Source of the DNA: Micromonospora sp. WMMD1082
Lineage (GTDB): Bacteria > Actinomycetota > Actinomycetes > Mycobacteriales > Micromonosporaceae
Direction of reading: 5' to 3'
DNA: 64,000 nt
NCBI RefSeq assembly: GCF_029626175.1
Contig: NZ_JARUBM010000002.1
Span: 6,589,001 to 6,653,000, forward strand
The translations under genes were made by a program, and so were the position numbers. Below are positions 1 to 7,298 of the stretch, piece after piece. Position 1 is the first letter of the stretch, and each line of letters begins with the position of its first letter. The notes under the pieces are model-generated. The model saw nothing but the letters and a program-made list of their open reading frames with translations, searched no databases and had not been told where the DNA came from.

Positions 1-1179
1 TTCCCGGTCAAGAAGCTCGACACGTCCGGGGCGGCGAGCCGCCTGACCCACGTCAACTACGCCTTCGGCAACGTGAGCGAGGACGGGCTGTGCTATGTGG
101 ACGGTGGACCGGGCGAGGGTGACGCCTGGGCCGACTACCAGCGTCCCGTGCCGGCGGAGGAGAGCGTCGACGGTGTCGCCGACGCCTGGGGCGAGCCGCT
201 CAACGGCAACTTCGGCCAACTGGCCAAGCTGAAGGCCAAGCACCCCGGCCTCCAGGTGATGATCTCGTTGGGTGGGTGGAGCTGGTCGACGTACTTCTCG
301 AACGCCGCCCGCACCGACGCCTCCCGCCGCGCGTTCGTCGCCTCCTGCATCGACCTCTACCTGAAGGGCAACCTGCCGATCCTGGACGGTGGCAGCGGCG
401 GCCCGGGTGCCGCCGCCGGCGTCTTCGACGGCATCGACCTGGACTGGGAGTGGCCGAACTGGCCCGGTGAGCCCGGCAACGTGATCCGCCCGGAGGACCG
501 GGAGAACTTCACCAAGCTGCTCGCCGAGTTCCGCCGGCAACTCGACGCGTACGGCCGGCAGACCCGCAAGCACCACCCGCTGACCGCCTTCCTGCCGGCC
601 AACCCGGCGACCATGGACGCCGGCTACGAGGGACGCAAGATCTTCCAGTACCTCGACTTCGCCACCGTGCAGGGGTACGACTTCCACGGCACCTGGGAGA
701 CGGTGACCAACCAGCAGTCGGCCCTGCGGGTACCGAAGGGGGCACCGGACAACCCGGACTTCTCGGTCGAGGTGGCGATCGACGGCTGGATCGCCCGTGG
801 GGCGCCCCGGCACAAGCTGGTCCTGGGCATCCCCTACTACGGCCAGGGCTGGACCGGCGTCACCGGCGGCGGGAACGGCCTGTTCCAGCCCGCGTCCGGG
901 CCCGCGCCGGCCACCCACGCCGCCGGCTACGAGGACTACAAACAGCTGAAGACCCTGGTCCGCGACGGCTTCACCGTCCACCGCGACCTCCGCGGCGGGC
1001 ACGCCTGGCTCTTCGACGGTACGACCTTCTGGACGTACGACGATCCGGCGGTCGTGCTCCAGAAGACGCTCTACATCCGGCTGGCCGGCCTGGGCGGGGC
1101 GATGATCTGGTCGTTGGACGGCGACGACGACAACGCTACGTTGACCAGGACGATCGACCTCGGGCTCACCACCTGGTAG
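1..1179 (+). CDS. GH18 family chitinase, 5' end cut by window
   Basis: Hydrolyses chitin or chito-oligomers, probably outside the cell; any secretion signal and binding module lie upstream of the window. The open frame runs from base 1, so the GTG at 73 is not the real start. The barrel strand HVNYAFG appears at the extreme N-terminus. The catalytic signature DGIDLDWEW (DxxDxDxE, with the acid Glu) lies near codon 147, and the late barrel motif MIWSLDGDD near the C-terminus. A YYGQGW segment is typical of GH18 active-site barrels. About 392 codons are visible, so most of the catalytic domain is present. The gene ends in a strong hairpin and faces the response-regulator gene. Family assignment is firm; exo or endo mode cannot be told. 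Confidence 0.93.
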   Translation, partial: FPVKKLDTSGAASRLTHVNYAFGNVSEDGLCYVDGGPGEGDAWADYQRPVPAEESVDGVADAWGEPLNGNFGQLAKLKAKHPGLQVMISLGGWSWSTYFSNAARTDASRRAFVASCIDLYLKGNLPILDGGSGGPGAAAGVFDGIDLDWEWPNWPGEPGNVIRPEDRENFTKLLAEFRRQLDAYGRQTRKHHPLTAFLPANPATMDAGYEGRKIFQYLDFATVQGYDFHGTWETVTNQQSALRVPKGAPDNPDFSVEVAIDGWIARGAPRHKLVLGIPYYGQGWTGVTGGGNGLFQPASGPAPATHAAGYEDYKQLKTLVRDGFTVHRDLRGGHAWLFDGTTFWTYDDPAVVLQKTLYIRLAGLGGAMIWSLDGDDDNATLTRTIDLGLTTW

Positions 1180-1191
1180 CCGTACTCCCCG

Positions 1192-1231
1192 CTGCCCGCC
1201 GCCGGCGGTGTCCTCGCCCGGCGGCGGGCAG
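1192..1231. terminator. Bidirectional hairpin terminator
   Basis: Perfect 14-bp inverted repeat (CTGCCCGCCGCCGG and its complement) around a 12-base loop. It lies between the convergent chitinase and response-regulator genes. There is no U-tract, as is common in high-GC actinomycetes. It can serve both strands. Confidence 0.75.
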
Positions 1232-1239
1232 CGGACGAG

Positions 1240-1884
1240 CTAGTCCAGGATGCCCTCGTGCAGCGCGCGCAGTACCGCGTTCGTCCGGTCCCGGGCGCCG
1301 AGCTTGGTGAGGATCGTGGAGACGTGGTTCTTGACGGTCCCCTCCGCGAGGAACAGGACCTCGGCGATCTCGCGGTTGCTGTAACCCTGCGCCACGAGAC
1401 GCAACACCTCCCGTTCGCGGTCGGTGAGACCCTGCACGGGTGCCGCTCCCGGGCCGGCCGGTGAGGGCCCGGACCGGATCGCCCGCAGCATGCGGTCGGT
1501 GATCGACGGCGCGATGAGTGTGCCGCCGTCGGCGAGCGTCCCGATCGCCCGGGTGAGCTGCGCCAGCGTCACGTCCTTCAGCAGGTAGCCACGGGCGCCC
1601 GCGCGGAGGGCGGCCAGCACGAGTTCGTCGTCGTCGAACGTGGTCAGCACCAGCACCGGGACGTCGACGTTCTCCGCGCGCAGGCGCTCCAGCGTCCAGA
1701 TGCCGTCGAACCGGGGCATCCGCAGGTCGAGCAGGATCACGTCCGGCGAGGTCCGGTCGACGACCGCGAGGGCGGCGCGACCGTCGTCGGCCTCGCCGAC
1801 GACGTCGATCCCGGCGACCTCCAGCAGCCCGCGGATGCCCTGCCGGATGAGGGTCTGGTCGTCGACCACCACCACGCGGGTCAT
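1240..1884 (-). CDS. NarL/LuxR-family response regulator
   Basis: DNA-binding output half of a two-component system, 214 residues. The N-terminal receiver domain (about 1-120) has the acidic pair D8-D9, the phospho-acceptor D53 in ILLDLRMP, the conserved T near 81 and K103 in YLLKD. The C-terminal LuxR HTH (about 148-210) contains LTDREREVLRLVAQGYSNREIA and GTVKNHVSTILTKL. The ATG overlaps the TGA of the upstream histidine kinase by 4 bases, so the two are translationally coupled and almost certainly partners. The pair is divergent from an ABC exporter (3096-4597), which is the likely target, as in DesKR/LiaSR-like arrangements. The signal is unknown. Confidence 0.93.
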   Translation of the reverse strand: MTRVVVVDDQTLIRQGIRGLLEVAGIDVVGEADDGRAALAVVDRTSPDVILLDLRMPRFDGIWTLERLRAENVDVPVLVLTTFDDDELVLAALRAGARGYLLKDVTLAQLTRAIGTLADGGTLIAPSITDRMLRAIRSGPSPAGPGAAPVQGLTDREREVLRLVAQGYSNREIAEVLFLAEGTVKNHVSTILTKLGARDRTNAVLRALHEGILD

Positions 1885-2984
1885 CGCGCCGGCACTCGCG
1901 CGGTCACCCGGAATCCGTCGCCGCCGTCCACGGCCAGGTCGCCGCCGAGGGTGTGGAACCGCTCGCTGAGCCCGCGCAGCCCGTTGCCGAGGACCACGTT
2001 GCGCGCCCCACGGCCATCGTCCCGGGCGTCGAGAACGGTCCCGTGGTCGTCGGCGGTCACCAAGATCCGCAACTCGCGCGCGTCGGAGTGCCGGATGGTG
2101 TTCGTGACGATCTCCTGGGTCGCCCGGACGAACGCCGCGTTGCCCTCCTCGTCGACGTGTACGCCGGGCGAGACGTCGATCGTCACGTCGAGGCCGGGCA
2201 GATCCCGGGCGACGCCGCGCAGCGCCTGCGCGATGTCGGGGGTCTCGGCGCGCAGCTGCCCCACCGTGGCGCGGACGTCACCGAGCAGGTCGCGGGCGAC
2301 CCGGTTGGCGCGCTCGGTGTGGGTACGGGCGGCATCGCCGTCGAGGTGACGGGCGGTCTCCAGCTCCAGGGTCAGGACGGTCAGTTGGTGGCCGATCAGG
2401 TCGTGCAGCTCGCGGGAGATGCGCAGCCGTTCGGCGGTGCGGGCCGACTCCGAGAGCAGCACGCTGGCGGCCTGCAGGTCGACATGCGCCTCGGCGAGTT
2501 CGCGGCGCATCCGCTGCTCGCGCAGCAGCGTGACCGAGCTGAGCAGCGACGCCAACTGGATGAGCAGGTAGAAGCCCCCGAGCACGGTGACCTCCACCGG
2601 GTCACTGGCGGCCGATCCGGTGCCGAGGATGATCACCACGGTGTTGAGACCGACGACGATCAGGCCCACCCGCAGCGGCACCACGTACACGCTCACGGCC
2701 GCGGTGAGGACCAGCAGCACCGGCAGCAGTCCCAGGCTCGACGCGGACAGCACCAGCACCCAGGCGGCGACGACGGTCGCGGCGAACGCACCGTAGCGCA
2801 GCCGGCCGGACACGCGCGTGCCGACCGCGGCGAGCAGGGCGGCCAGGAAGCCGACGAAGAGCGCGATCCACCAGCCGTGCGGGATCGTGGTCTCCACCGC
2901 GCCGAACAGCCCGGGTGCGGCGACGGCGACCGCCACCACGAGCATCGCGAGGCCGGACCATTCGTCTGTGCCGACGCGTCGCAT
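1881..2984 (-). CDS. Sensor histidine kinase (HisKA_3 type)
   Basis: Membrane sensor kinase of about 367 residues if started at the ATG at 2984. A longer frame reaches 3062 but would run deep into the divergent promoter. The N-terminal half has five or six hydrophobic helices and no obvious extracellular domain, so it probably senses membrane state. The dimerisation helix has the phospho-acceptor His in SRELHDLIGHQLT. The HATPase domain has the N-box NTIRHSD and G-boxes DDGRGA and GNGLRGLSER. The C-terminus overlaps the response-regulator start. Its pairing with a neighbouring ABC exporter suggests control of envelope stress or drug efflux; that role is inference. Confidence 0.9.
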   Translation of the reverse strand: MRRVGTDEWSGLAMLVVAVAVAAPGLFGAVETTIPHGWWIALFVGFLAALLAAVGTRVSGRLRYGAFAATVVAAWVLVLSASSLGLLPVLLVLTAAVSVYVVPLRVGLIVVGLNTVVIILGTGSAASDPVEVTVLGGFYLLIQLASLLSSVTLLREQRMRRELAEAHVDLQAASVLLSESARTAERLRISRELHDLIGHQLTVLTLELETARHLDGDAARTHTERANRVARDLLGDVRATVGQLRAETPDIAQALRGVARDLPGLDVTIDVSPGVHVDEEGNAAFVRATQEIVTNTIRHSDARELRILVTADDHGTVLDARDDGRGARNVVLGNGLRGLSERFHTLGGDLAVDGGDGFRVTARVPAR

Positions 2985-3083
2985 GATCTCCACTCTAGGT
3001 CGGGGGTGTGGCGCCGCGCCCGTGCCGAAAGTAATGCCTGCACGTGATGACTTTCGGGACATGGAATCCGCCCGGCCCGCTCC

Positions 3084-3095
3084 TACCGTCGAGGC
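3084..3095 (+). promoter_or_regulatory. -10 box of leaderless promoter for ABC exporter
   Basis: TACCGT at 3084-3089 ends 6 bases before the ATG at 3096, the spacing expected of actinobacterial leaderless transcripts. No clear Shine-Dalgarno precedes this ATG. The assignment is by spacing and consensus only. Confidence 0.5.
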
Positions 3096-3833
3096 ATGAG
3101 CAGCACCGAGCCGGCGATCCTCGCCGAGAACCTTGCCAAGCGCTACGGCCGGACCCAGGCGGTCGCCGAGGTGAGCCTACGGGTCGAGGTCGGCGAGGCG
3201 GTCGGCGTCGTCGGCACCAACGGTGCGGGGAAGACGACCACGGTCGAGATGATCGCCGGGCTACGCGTACCCGATCGGGGGCGGGTACGCGTGCTCGGCC
3301 TCGACCCGCACCGCGACCGCGCCCGGCTCCGGCAGGTCCTCGGCGTGCAGTTGCAGCACGCCCACCTGCACCACGCGCTGCGCGTCACCGAACTGGTCGA
3401 CCTCTACCGCAGCTTCTACCCCGCACCCCGCCCGACCGACGAACTGCTGGACATGGTCGACCTGACCGAACAGCGCCGGACGATCTTCGACAAGCTCTCC
3501 GGCGGCCAGCAGCAGCGACTTTCGATCGCCCTCGCCCTCGCCGGGCGGCCACGGGTGGTGATCCTCGACGAGCTGACCACCGGCCTGGACCCGAAGGCAC
3601 GGCGGCGGATGTGGGGCACGATCGAGCGGCTCAGATCCTCCGGCGTCACCATCCTGCTCGTCAGCCACGCCATGGAGGAGGTCGAGCGGCTCTGCGACCG
3701 CGTCGCCGTCATCGACGCCGGACGCGTCGTCGCGCTCGACACCCCGGCGGGTCTCGCCGCCCGCGCGGCGACCGCCACCCTCGACGACGCGTTCGTCGCG
3801 TTGACCGGAAAGCACCTGGAGGACGCCGAATGA
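3096..3833 (+). CDS. ABC exporter ATP-binding protein (DrrA-like)
   Basis: Cytoplasmic ATPase of an ABC-2 type exporter, 245 residues. Walker A is GTNGAGKTTT (about 40-49), the signature is LSGGQQQRLS (near 133), Walker B is VVILDE, and the H-loop is VSHAMEE. The usual DEP after Walker B is DEL here, which keeps the catalytic Glu. It lacks the extra C-terminal domain of longer DrrA proteins. The stop overlaps the permease ATG by 4 bases. It is divergent from the histidine kinase/response regulator pair, which probably controls it. The substrate cannot be read from sequence; lipids, peptides or antibiotics are typical. Confidence 0.9.
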   Translation: MSSTEPAILAENLAKRYGRTQAVAEVSLRVEVGEAVGVVGTNGAGKTTTVEMIAGLRVPDRGRVRVLGLDPHRDRARLRQVLGVQLQHAHLHHALRVTELVDLYRSFYPAPRPTDELLDMVDLTEQRRTIFDKLSGGQQQRLSIALALAGRPRVVILDELTTGLDPKARRRMWGTIERLRSSGVTILLVSHAMEEVERLCDRVAVIDAGRVVALDTPAGLAARAATATLDDAFVALTGKHLEDAE

Positions 3834-4597
3834 GTATTGTCGTCGAGGCACGCCGGCCCGGGGTGCGATCCCTGCTCACGCTCATCAGGTGTGAGGCGAA
3901 GATGGTCGTCCGGGACACCGCCGGCCTGGTGGTCCCCCTCTGCCTGCCGCTGCTGATCATGCTGACCAGCGCCTCCTCGGCGAGCCGGACCGTCGTCGCC
4001 AACGGGCGTACGGCGCTGGACCTGTACGTCCTCCCGCTCGTGTTCACCATGGTCATGGCGATCATCGGCATCATCAACATGCCGAGCTTCCTGGCCTACT
4101 ACCGGCGGTCCGGCATCCTCCGCCGGCTCGGGGTGACCCCCGCGTCGCCGGCCATGGTCCTCGCCGCCCAGGCGATCGTCAGCATCCTCCAGGCGACCAT
4201 CGGCATCACCGTCGCCCTGGTCGTCGCGTTCCTGGCCTTCGGCGCGAACCCGCCCGTCGACGTCGGCGTCGCACTCGGCGTACTGGCGCTGGCGATGGCG
4301 GCGATGTACGGCGCCGGGATGATCGTCGCCGCGGTCGCGCCCACGCCGAACTCCGCCGTCGCCATCGGTCTGGTCGCCTTCTTCATCCTCGGCGCCCTCG
4401 GCGGCATGTTCGGCGGACGGGACGCCCTGCCCGAACCGGTCGCCGAGGTCGGCGGCTGGCTGCCCTTCGGCGCCGCGGTCGACGCCCTGTCGTCGGCGTG
4501 GGCCGGCACGGCGGTGCAGGCTCCGCAGCTGGTCGGCCTCGGCGCGACGGTCGTCGTCGGTGCCCTGGTCGCGGGCGCCCTGTTCCGGTGGGAGTGA
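3830..4597 (+). CDS. ABC-2 type exporter permease
   Basis: Membrane half of the exporter with the preceding ATPase. The ATG at 3830 overlaps the ATPase stop (ATGA), giving 255 residues; an open frame extends upstream but only antisense to coding logic. Six hydrophobic stretches are visible, among them LVVPLCLPLLIMLTSASS, LYVLPLVFTMVMAIIGII and AVAIGLVAFFILGALGGMF. The last contains the Gly-rich turn typical of ABC2_membrane proteins. The gene ends before a perfect hairpin terminator. Confidence 0.88.
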   Translation: MSIVVEARRPGVRSLLTLIRCEAKMVVRDTAGLVVPLCLPLLIMLTSASSASRTVVANGRTALDLYVLPLVFTMVMAIIGIINMPSFLAYYRRSGILRRLGVTPASPAMVLAAQAIVSILQATIGITVALVVAFLAFGANPPVDVGVALGVLALAMAAMYGAGMIVAAVAPTPNSAVAIGLVAFFILGALGGMFGGRDALPEPVAEVGGWLPFGAAVDALSSAWAGTAVQAPQLVGLGATVVVGALVAGALFRWE

Positions 4598-4605
4598 CGC
4601 ACCGA

Positions 4606-4635
4606 CCCGCCGGCCGGGCCAACCCGGCCGGCGGG
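4606..4635. terminator. Bidirectional hairpin terminator
   Basis: Perfect 13-bp stem (CCCGCCGGCCGGG) with a CCAA loop, between the convergent permease and NYN-domain genes. No U-tract. Confidence 0.8.
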
Positions 4636-4640
4636 CGGGG

Positions 4641-5726
4641 TCAGGGCGGCGGCGCGGTGAGCAGGTAGTCGTCCGCCTCGGCGCTCCACCGCAGGCCGAC
4701 CGCGCCGCCGGTGGCGGCGGCCGTGCAGAACTGGAGGAAGCTGCGGTAGCCGAGCTTCTTCTCGCTGAAGTCCGGCCGGACGCGCCGGAGCTGGTTCTTC
4801 AGCCCGGACAGGGCCACCTCGCCGGTCTCACCGGCGAGGTCCTGCACGACGGTACGCAGCAACGCGAAGTCGGTCTCCCGCTCGCCGTGTTCCGGCAGGG
4901 AGACCTCCGGGTCGCCCTTGGCGGGGCCCTCCGCCAGCTCGACCACCCGGTGCCCGGCGAGGTGGCGCAGCAACTCGCCGAAGGTGCGGAACCCGTAGTC
5001 CGACTCGCTGAAGGTCGGATCCTTGCGCAACAGGGTGCGCTTCAGCCTCGACGCGGTCACCTCCCCGCCGGAGCCACCCTGGAGGCCGGCCACCGTCTGG
5101 GCCACGAGGACGGCGAGCGCGTCCACGTCGCGGGCCGGTTCCACGACCGGTGGCGCCTCCGGCTCCAGCTGCTCCACCTGCTCCGCCGGCTGCGGCTGCG
5201 GCTCGGGCAGCCGGGCCGGACGGGCCCGCCGACCCCGCGTCGGCAGGATGTCGACCCCCTCCAGGCGGTCGTAGTAGAGGAACTCGTCGCACGCCGGTGG
5301 CAGCAACGCCGAGGTGGACTTCTCCACACCGACGCCGATGACCTGCTTGTTGAGTTCGCGGAGCTTGTGGACCAACGGGGTGAAGTCGCTGTCGCCCGTG
5401 CAGAGCACGAACGTCGAGATGTAGTCGCGTTCGAACGCCAACTCGATCGCGTCGACGGCCATCTTGATGTCGGCCGCGTTCTTGCGCGTGGCGCCCATCC
5501 GCTGCGGTATCTCGATGAGTTCCACGTGCGACCGGGTCAGCATCCGCCGGTCCTCGTCGAAGTACGACCAGTCGGCGTACGCCCGCCGCACCACCACCCG
5601 CCCGCGCTCGGCCAGCGCGTCGGCGATGGGCCGGAAGTCGAACATCGCGCCGCCCCGGTGATCACGCACCCCCAGCGCCAGGTTCTCGTAATCCAGGAAC
5701 AGGGCGATCCGGTCTTCTGGCTCCAC
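4641..5726 (-). CDS. NYN-domain protein with two OST-HTH/LOTUS domains
   Basis: Predicted RNA-binding nuclease-like protein, 361 residues. The N-terminal NYN (PIN-like) domain (about 5-155) keeps the acidic residues: D12 in FLDYENL, D86 in NAADIKMAVD and D112/D114 in TGDSDF. A Pro/Gln/Glu-rich linker (about 165-205) follows. Two OST-HTH repeats come next, marked by SRLKRTLLRKDPTFSES..GFRTFGELL and SGLKNQLRRVRPDFSEK..GYRSFLQFC. The architecture matches LabA/MARF1-like NYN-OST-HTH proteins that act on RNA. It is monocistronic. The substrate is unknown, but intact acidic residues argue for an active metal-dependent nuclease. Confidence 0.85.
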   Translation of the reverse strand: MEPEDRIALFLDYENLALGVRDHRGGAMFDFRPIADALAERGRVVVRRAYADWSYFDEDRRMLTRSHVELIEIPQRMGATRKNAADIKMAVDAIELAFERDYISTFVLCTGDSDFTPLVHKLRELNKQVIGVGVEKSTSALLPPACDEFLYYDRLEGVDILPTRGRRARPARLPEPQPQPAEQVEQLEPEAPPVVEPARDVDALAVLVAQTVAGLQGGSGGEVTASRLKRTLLRKDPTFSESDYGFRTFGELLRHLAGHRVVELAEGPAKGDPEVSLPEHGERETDFALLRTVVQDLAGETGEVALSGLKNQLRRVRPDFSEKKLGYRSFLQFCTAAATGGAVGLRWSAEADDYLLTAPPP

Positions 5727-5804
5727 CCGAGCAGCGTACGTCGGTGGTGTTCGCTACGACGGTAGGCCCCACGGCGCCGACACCGTCCGGTCAGCGGCGG
5801 CGGC

Positions 5805-5816
5805 TACCATCGCCCG
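5805..5816 (+). promoter_or_regulatory. -10 box of leaderless promoter for nucleosidase
   Basis: TACCAT at 5805-5810 lies 6 bases before the ATG at 5817, with no Shine-Dalgarno between. This is consistent with a leaderless mRNA. Confidence 0.5.
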
Positions 5817-6383
5817 ATGGATCTTCGCGGCACGATCAGCCCGGACCGCCCGCTCCTCGTCCTGGCCATCGCGGAGGAGGCCGCGTACCTCGATCCGGAG
5901 CTTCCGGTGCTGCTCACCGGGATGGGAAAGGTCAACGCGGCGGCCGCCCTCGCGACGACGCTGGCCCGCTCCCCACTGCCGTCGGTGGTGGTCAACCTCG
6001 GCACCGCCGGAGCGCTGCACGCCGGCTGGACCGGCACCCACGAGGTGGGCGCCGTCCTCCAGCACGACCTGGACACGGAGTTCATCCGCAGGCTGACCGG
6101 CCAGACCGTCGGCGCACCGCTGACCTTCGGCGACGGCCCCGTGCTGGCCACCGGCGACCAGTTCATCGCCGACGACGAGGTACGCGCCGCGCTGGCCCGA
6201 CGCGCCCAGCTGGTGGACATGGAGGGCTACGCGGTGGCGTCGACCGCGCGGCGGTTCGGCGTACCGGTCCGCCTGGTCAAGCACGTCAGCGACGAGGCCG
6301 GGGCCGGGGCGGATCTCACCTGGAAGGAGTCGGTGGACGGCTGCGCCCGACTGCTCGCCGAGTGGGTACGGGAACAGCTCTGA
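5817..6383 (+). CDS. Nucleosidase / purine phosphorylase superfamily (MTAN-like)
   Basis: Small cytoplasmic nucleosidase, 188 residues, against about 230 for typical MtnN. The phosphorylase-fold signatures are LLTGMGKVNAAAAL, VNLGTAGAL, VDMEGYAVAS (nucleoside-binding Met-Glu) and VSDEA with the catalytic Asp. It probably cleaves the N-glycosidic bond of methylthioadenosine, S-adenosylhomocysteine or a related nucleoside. The N-terminus is short and lacks the usual MtnN start IGIIGAM. The exact substrate is therefore uncertain and futalosine hydrolase-like activity is not excluded. It is convergent with the monooxygenase gene, 15 bases away. Confidence 0.8.
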   Translation: MDLRGTISPDRPLLVLAIAEEAAYLDPELPVLLTGMGKVNAAAALATTLARSPLPSVVVNLGTAGALHAGWTGTHEVGAVLQHDLDTEFIRRLTGQTVGAPLTFGDGPVLATGDQFIADDEVRAALARRAQLVDMEGYAVASTARRFGVPVRLVKHVSDEAGAGADLTWKESVDGCARLLAEWVREQL

Positions 6384-6398
6384 CCCCGCCGCGCGCGC

Positions 6399-7298
6399 TC
6401 AGCCGCGTTCCCGCTCGACGATCTCGCGTACCGCCGGTGCCACCTCCGCGGCGAACCGTTCGGTGATGGTGTGGTCGTCGCCGCCGATGAGGAAGGCGGT
6501 GACGCCGTGGGTGAGGGCGAGATCGGCGAGCTGCTCCACCCACTGGGCGGGTGGACCGCCCAGCAGGCCCCGGCCGGCGGCGGAGAACTCGACGTTCATG
6601 ACGTTCATCAGCCGGCGTACCGCGGCCGGCGGACGGCCCGCCTCGGTGGCGGCCTCGTCGATGCGGGCGTTGAGTTCGGGTAGCGAGGCGACGCCCTGGG
6701 GCAGGTACTCGATCGTGGGCAGCCAGCCGTCGCCGAGCGCACCGGTCAGGGCCAGCATCTTCGGCTTGTACGCGCCGACCCAGATGCCGATGTCGTGCGC
6801 CGGCCGCGGTCCCCGCTTGGCACCGGTGACGTGGTAGTAGCGACCGTCGTGGCGTACCGCGCCGCGGGTGTCGGTGTCCCACAGGTCCCGGATGATCGCG
6901 ATCGCCTCGCGGAGGGCGCCGACCCCCTGGCCCGCGGTGAGCCGGCGGCCGCCCATCGCGGCGATGCCGTCCCAGAACGCTCCGGCGCCGATGCCCAGCT
7001 CGAACCGGCCGCCGCTGAGGATGTCGAGCGAGGCCGCGGCGCGGGCGAGCACGGCCGGCGGGCGCAGCGGGAGGCTGAGGACGTTGCCGCTCAGCCGTAC
7101 CCGGGTGGTGCGCGCGGCGACGTAGGACAGCAGCGTCCAGGTGTCCAGGAACGCCGGCTGGTAGGGATGGTCCTGGAACGTGACCAGGTCCAGCCCGACC
7201 CGGTCCGCGGTGACCGCGAGGTCGACCGCGTGTTCCGCGCCCTGCGCACCGGGGGTCACGAAGGTGCCGAACAGCAGGTCGTGTCCGTAGTCGGTCAT
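6399..7298 (-). CDS. LLM-class (F420-dependent type) oxidoreductase
   Basis: Luciferase-like TIM-barrel flavin or F420 oxidoreductase, 299 residues. Start ATG 7298 overlaps the stop of the upstream gene by 4 bases (ATGA), which decides the start. Visible motifs are FGTFVTPGAQ at the N-terminus, TFQDHPYQPAFLDTWTLLSYVAARTTRVRLSGNVL, and RFELGIGAGAFWDGIAAMGG, typical of the LLM core. The segment GIWVGAYKPKMLALTG marks the second half. It is coupled to an unusual LLM/FAD-oxidase fusion, so the two probably act in one oxidative step. The substrate is unknown. Confidence 0.88.
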   Translation of the reverse strand: MTDYGHDLLFGTFVTPGAQGAEHAVDLAVTADRVGLDLVTFQDHPYQPAFLDTWTLLSYVAARTTRVRLSGNVLSLPLRPPAVLARAAASLDILSGGRFELGIGAGAFWDGIAAMGGRRLTAGQGVGALREAIAIIRDLWDTDTRGAVRHDGRYYHVTGAKRGPRPAHDIGIWVGAYKPKMLALTGALGDGWLPTIEYLPQGVASLPELNARIDEAATEAGRPPAAVRRLMNVMNVEFSAAGRGLLGGPPAQWVEQLADLALTHGVTAFLIGGDDHTITERFAAEVAPAVREIVERERG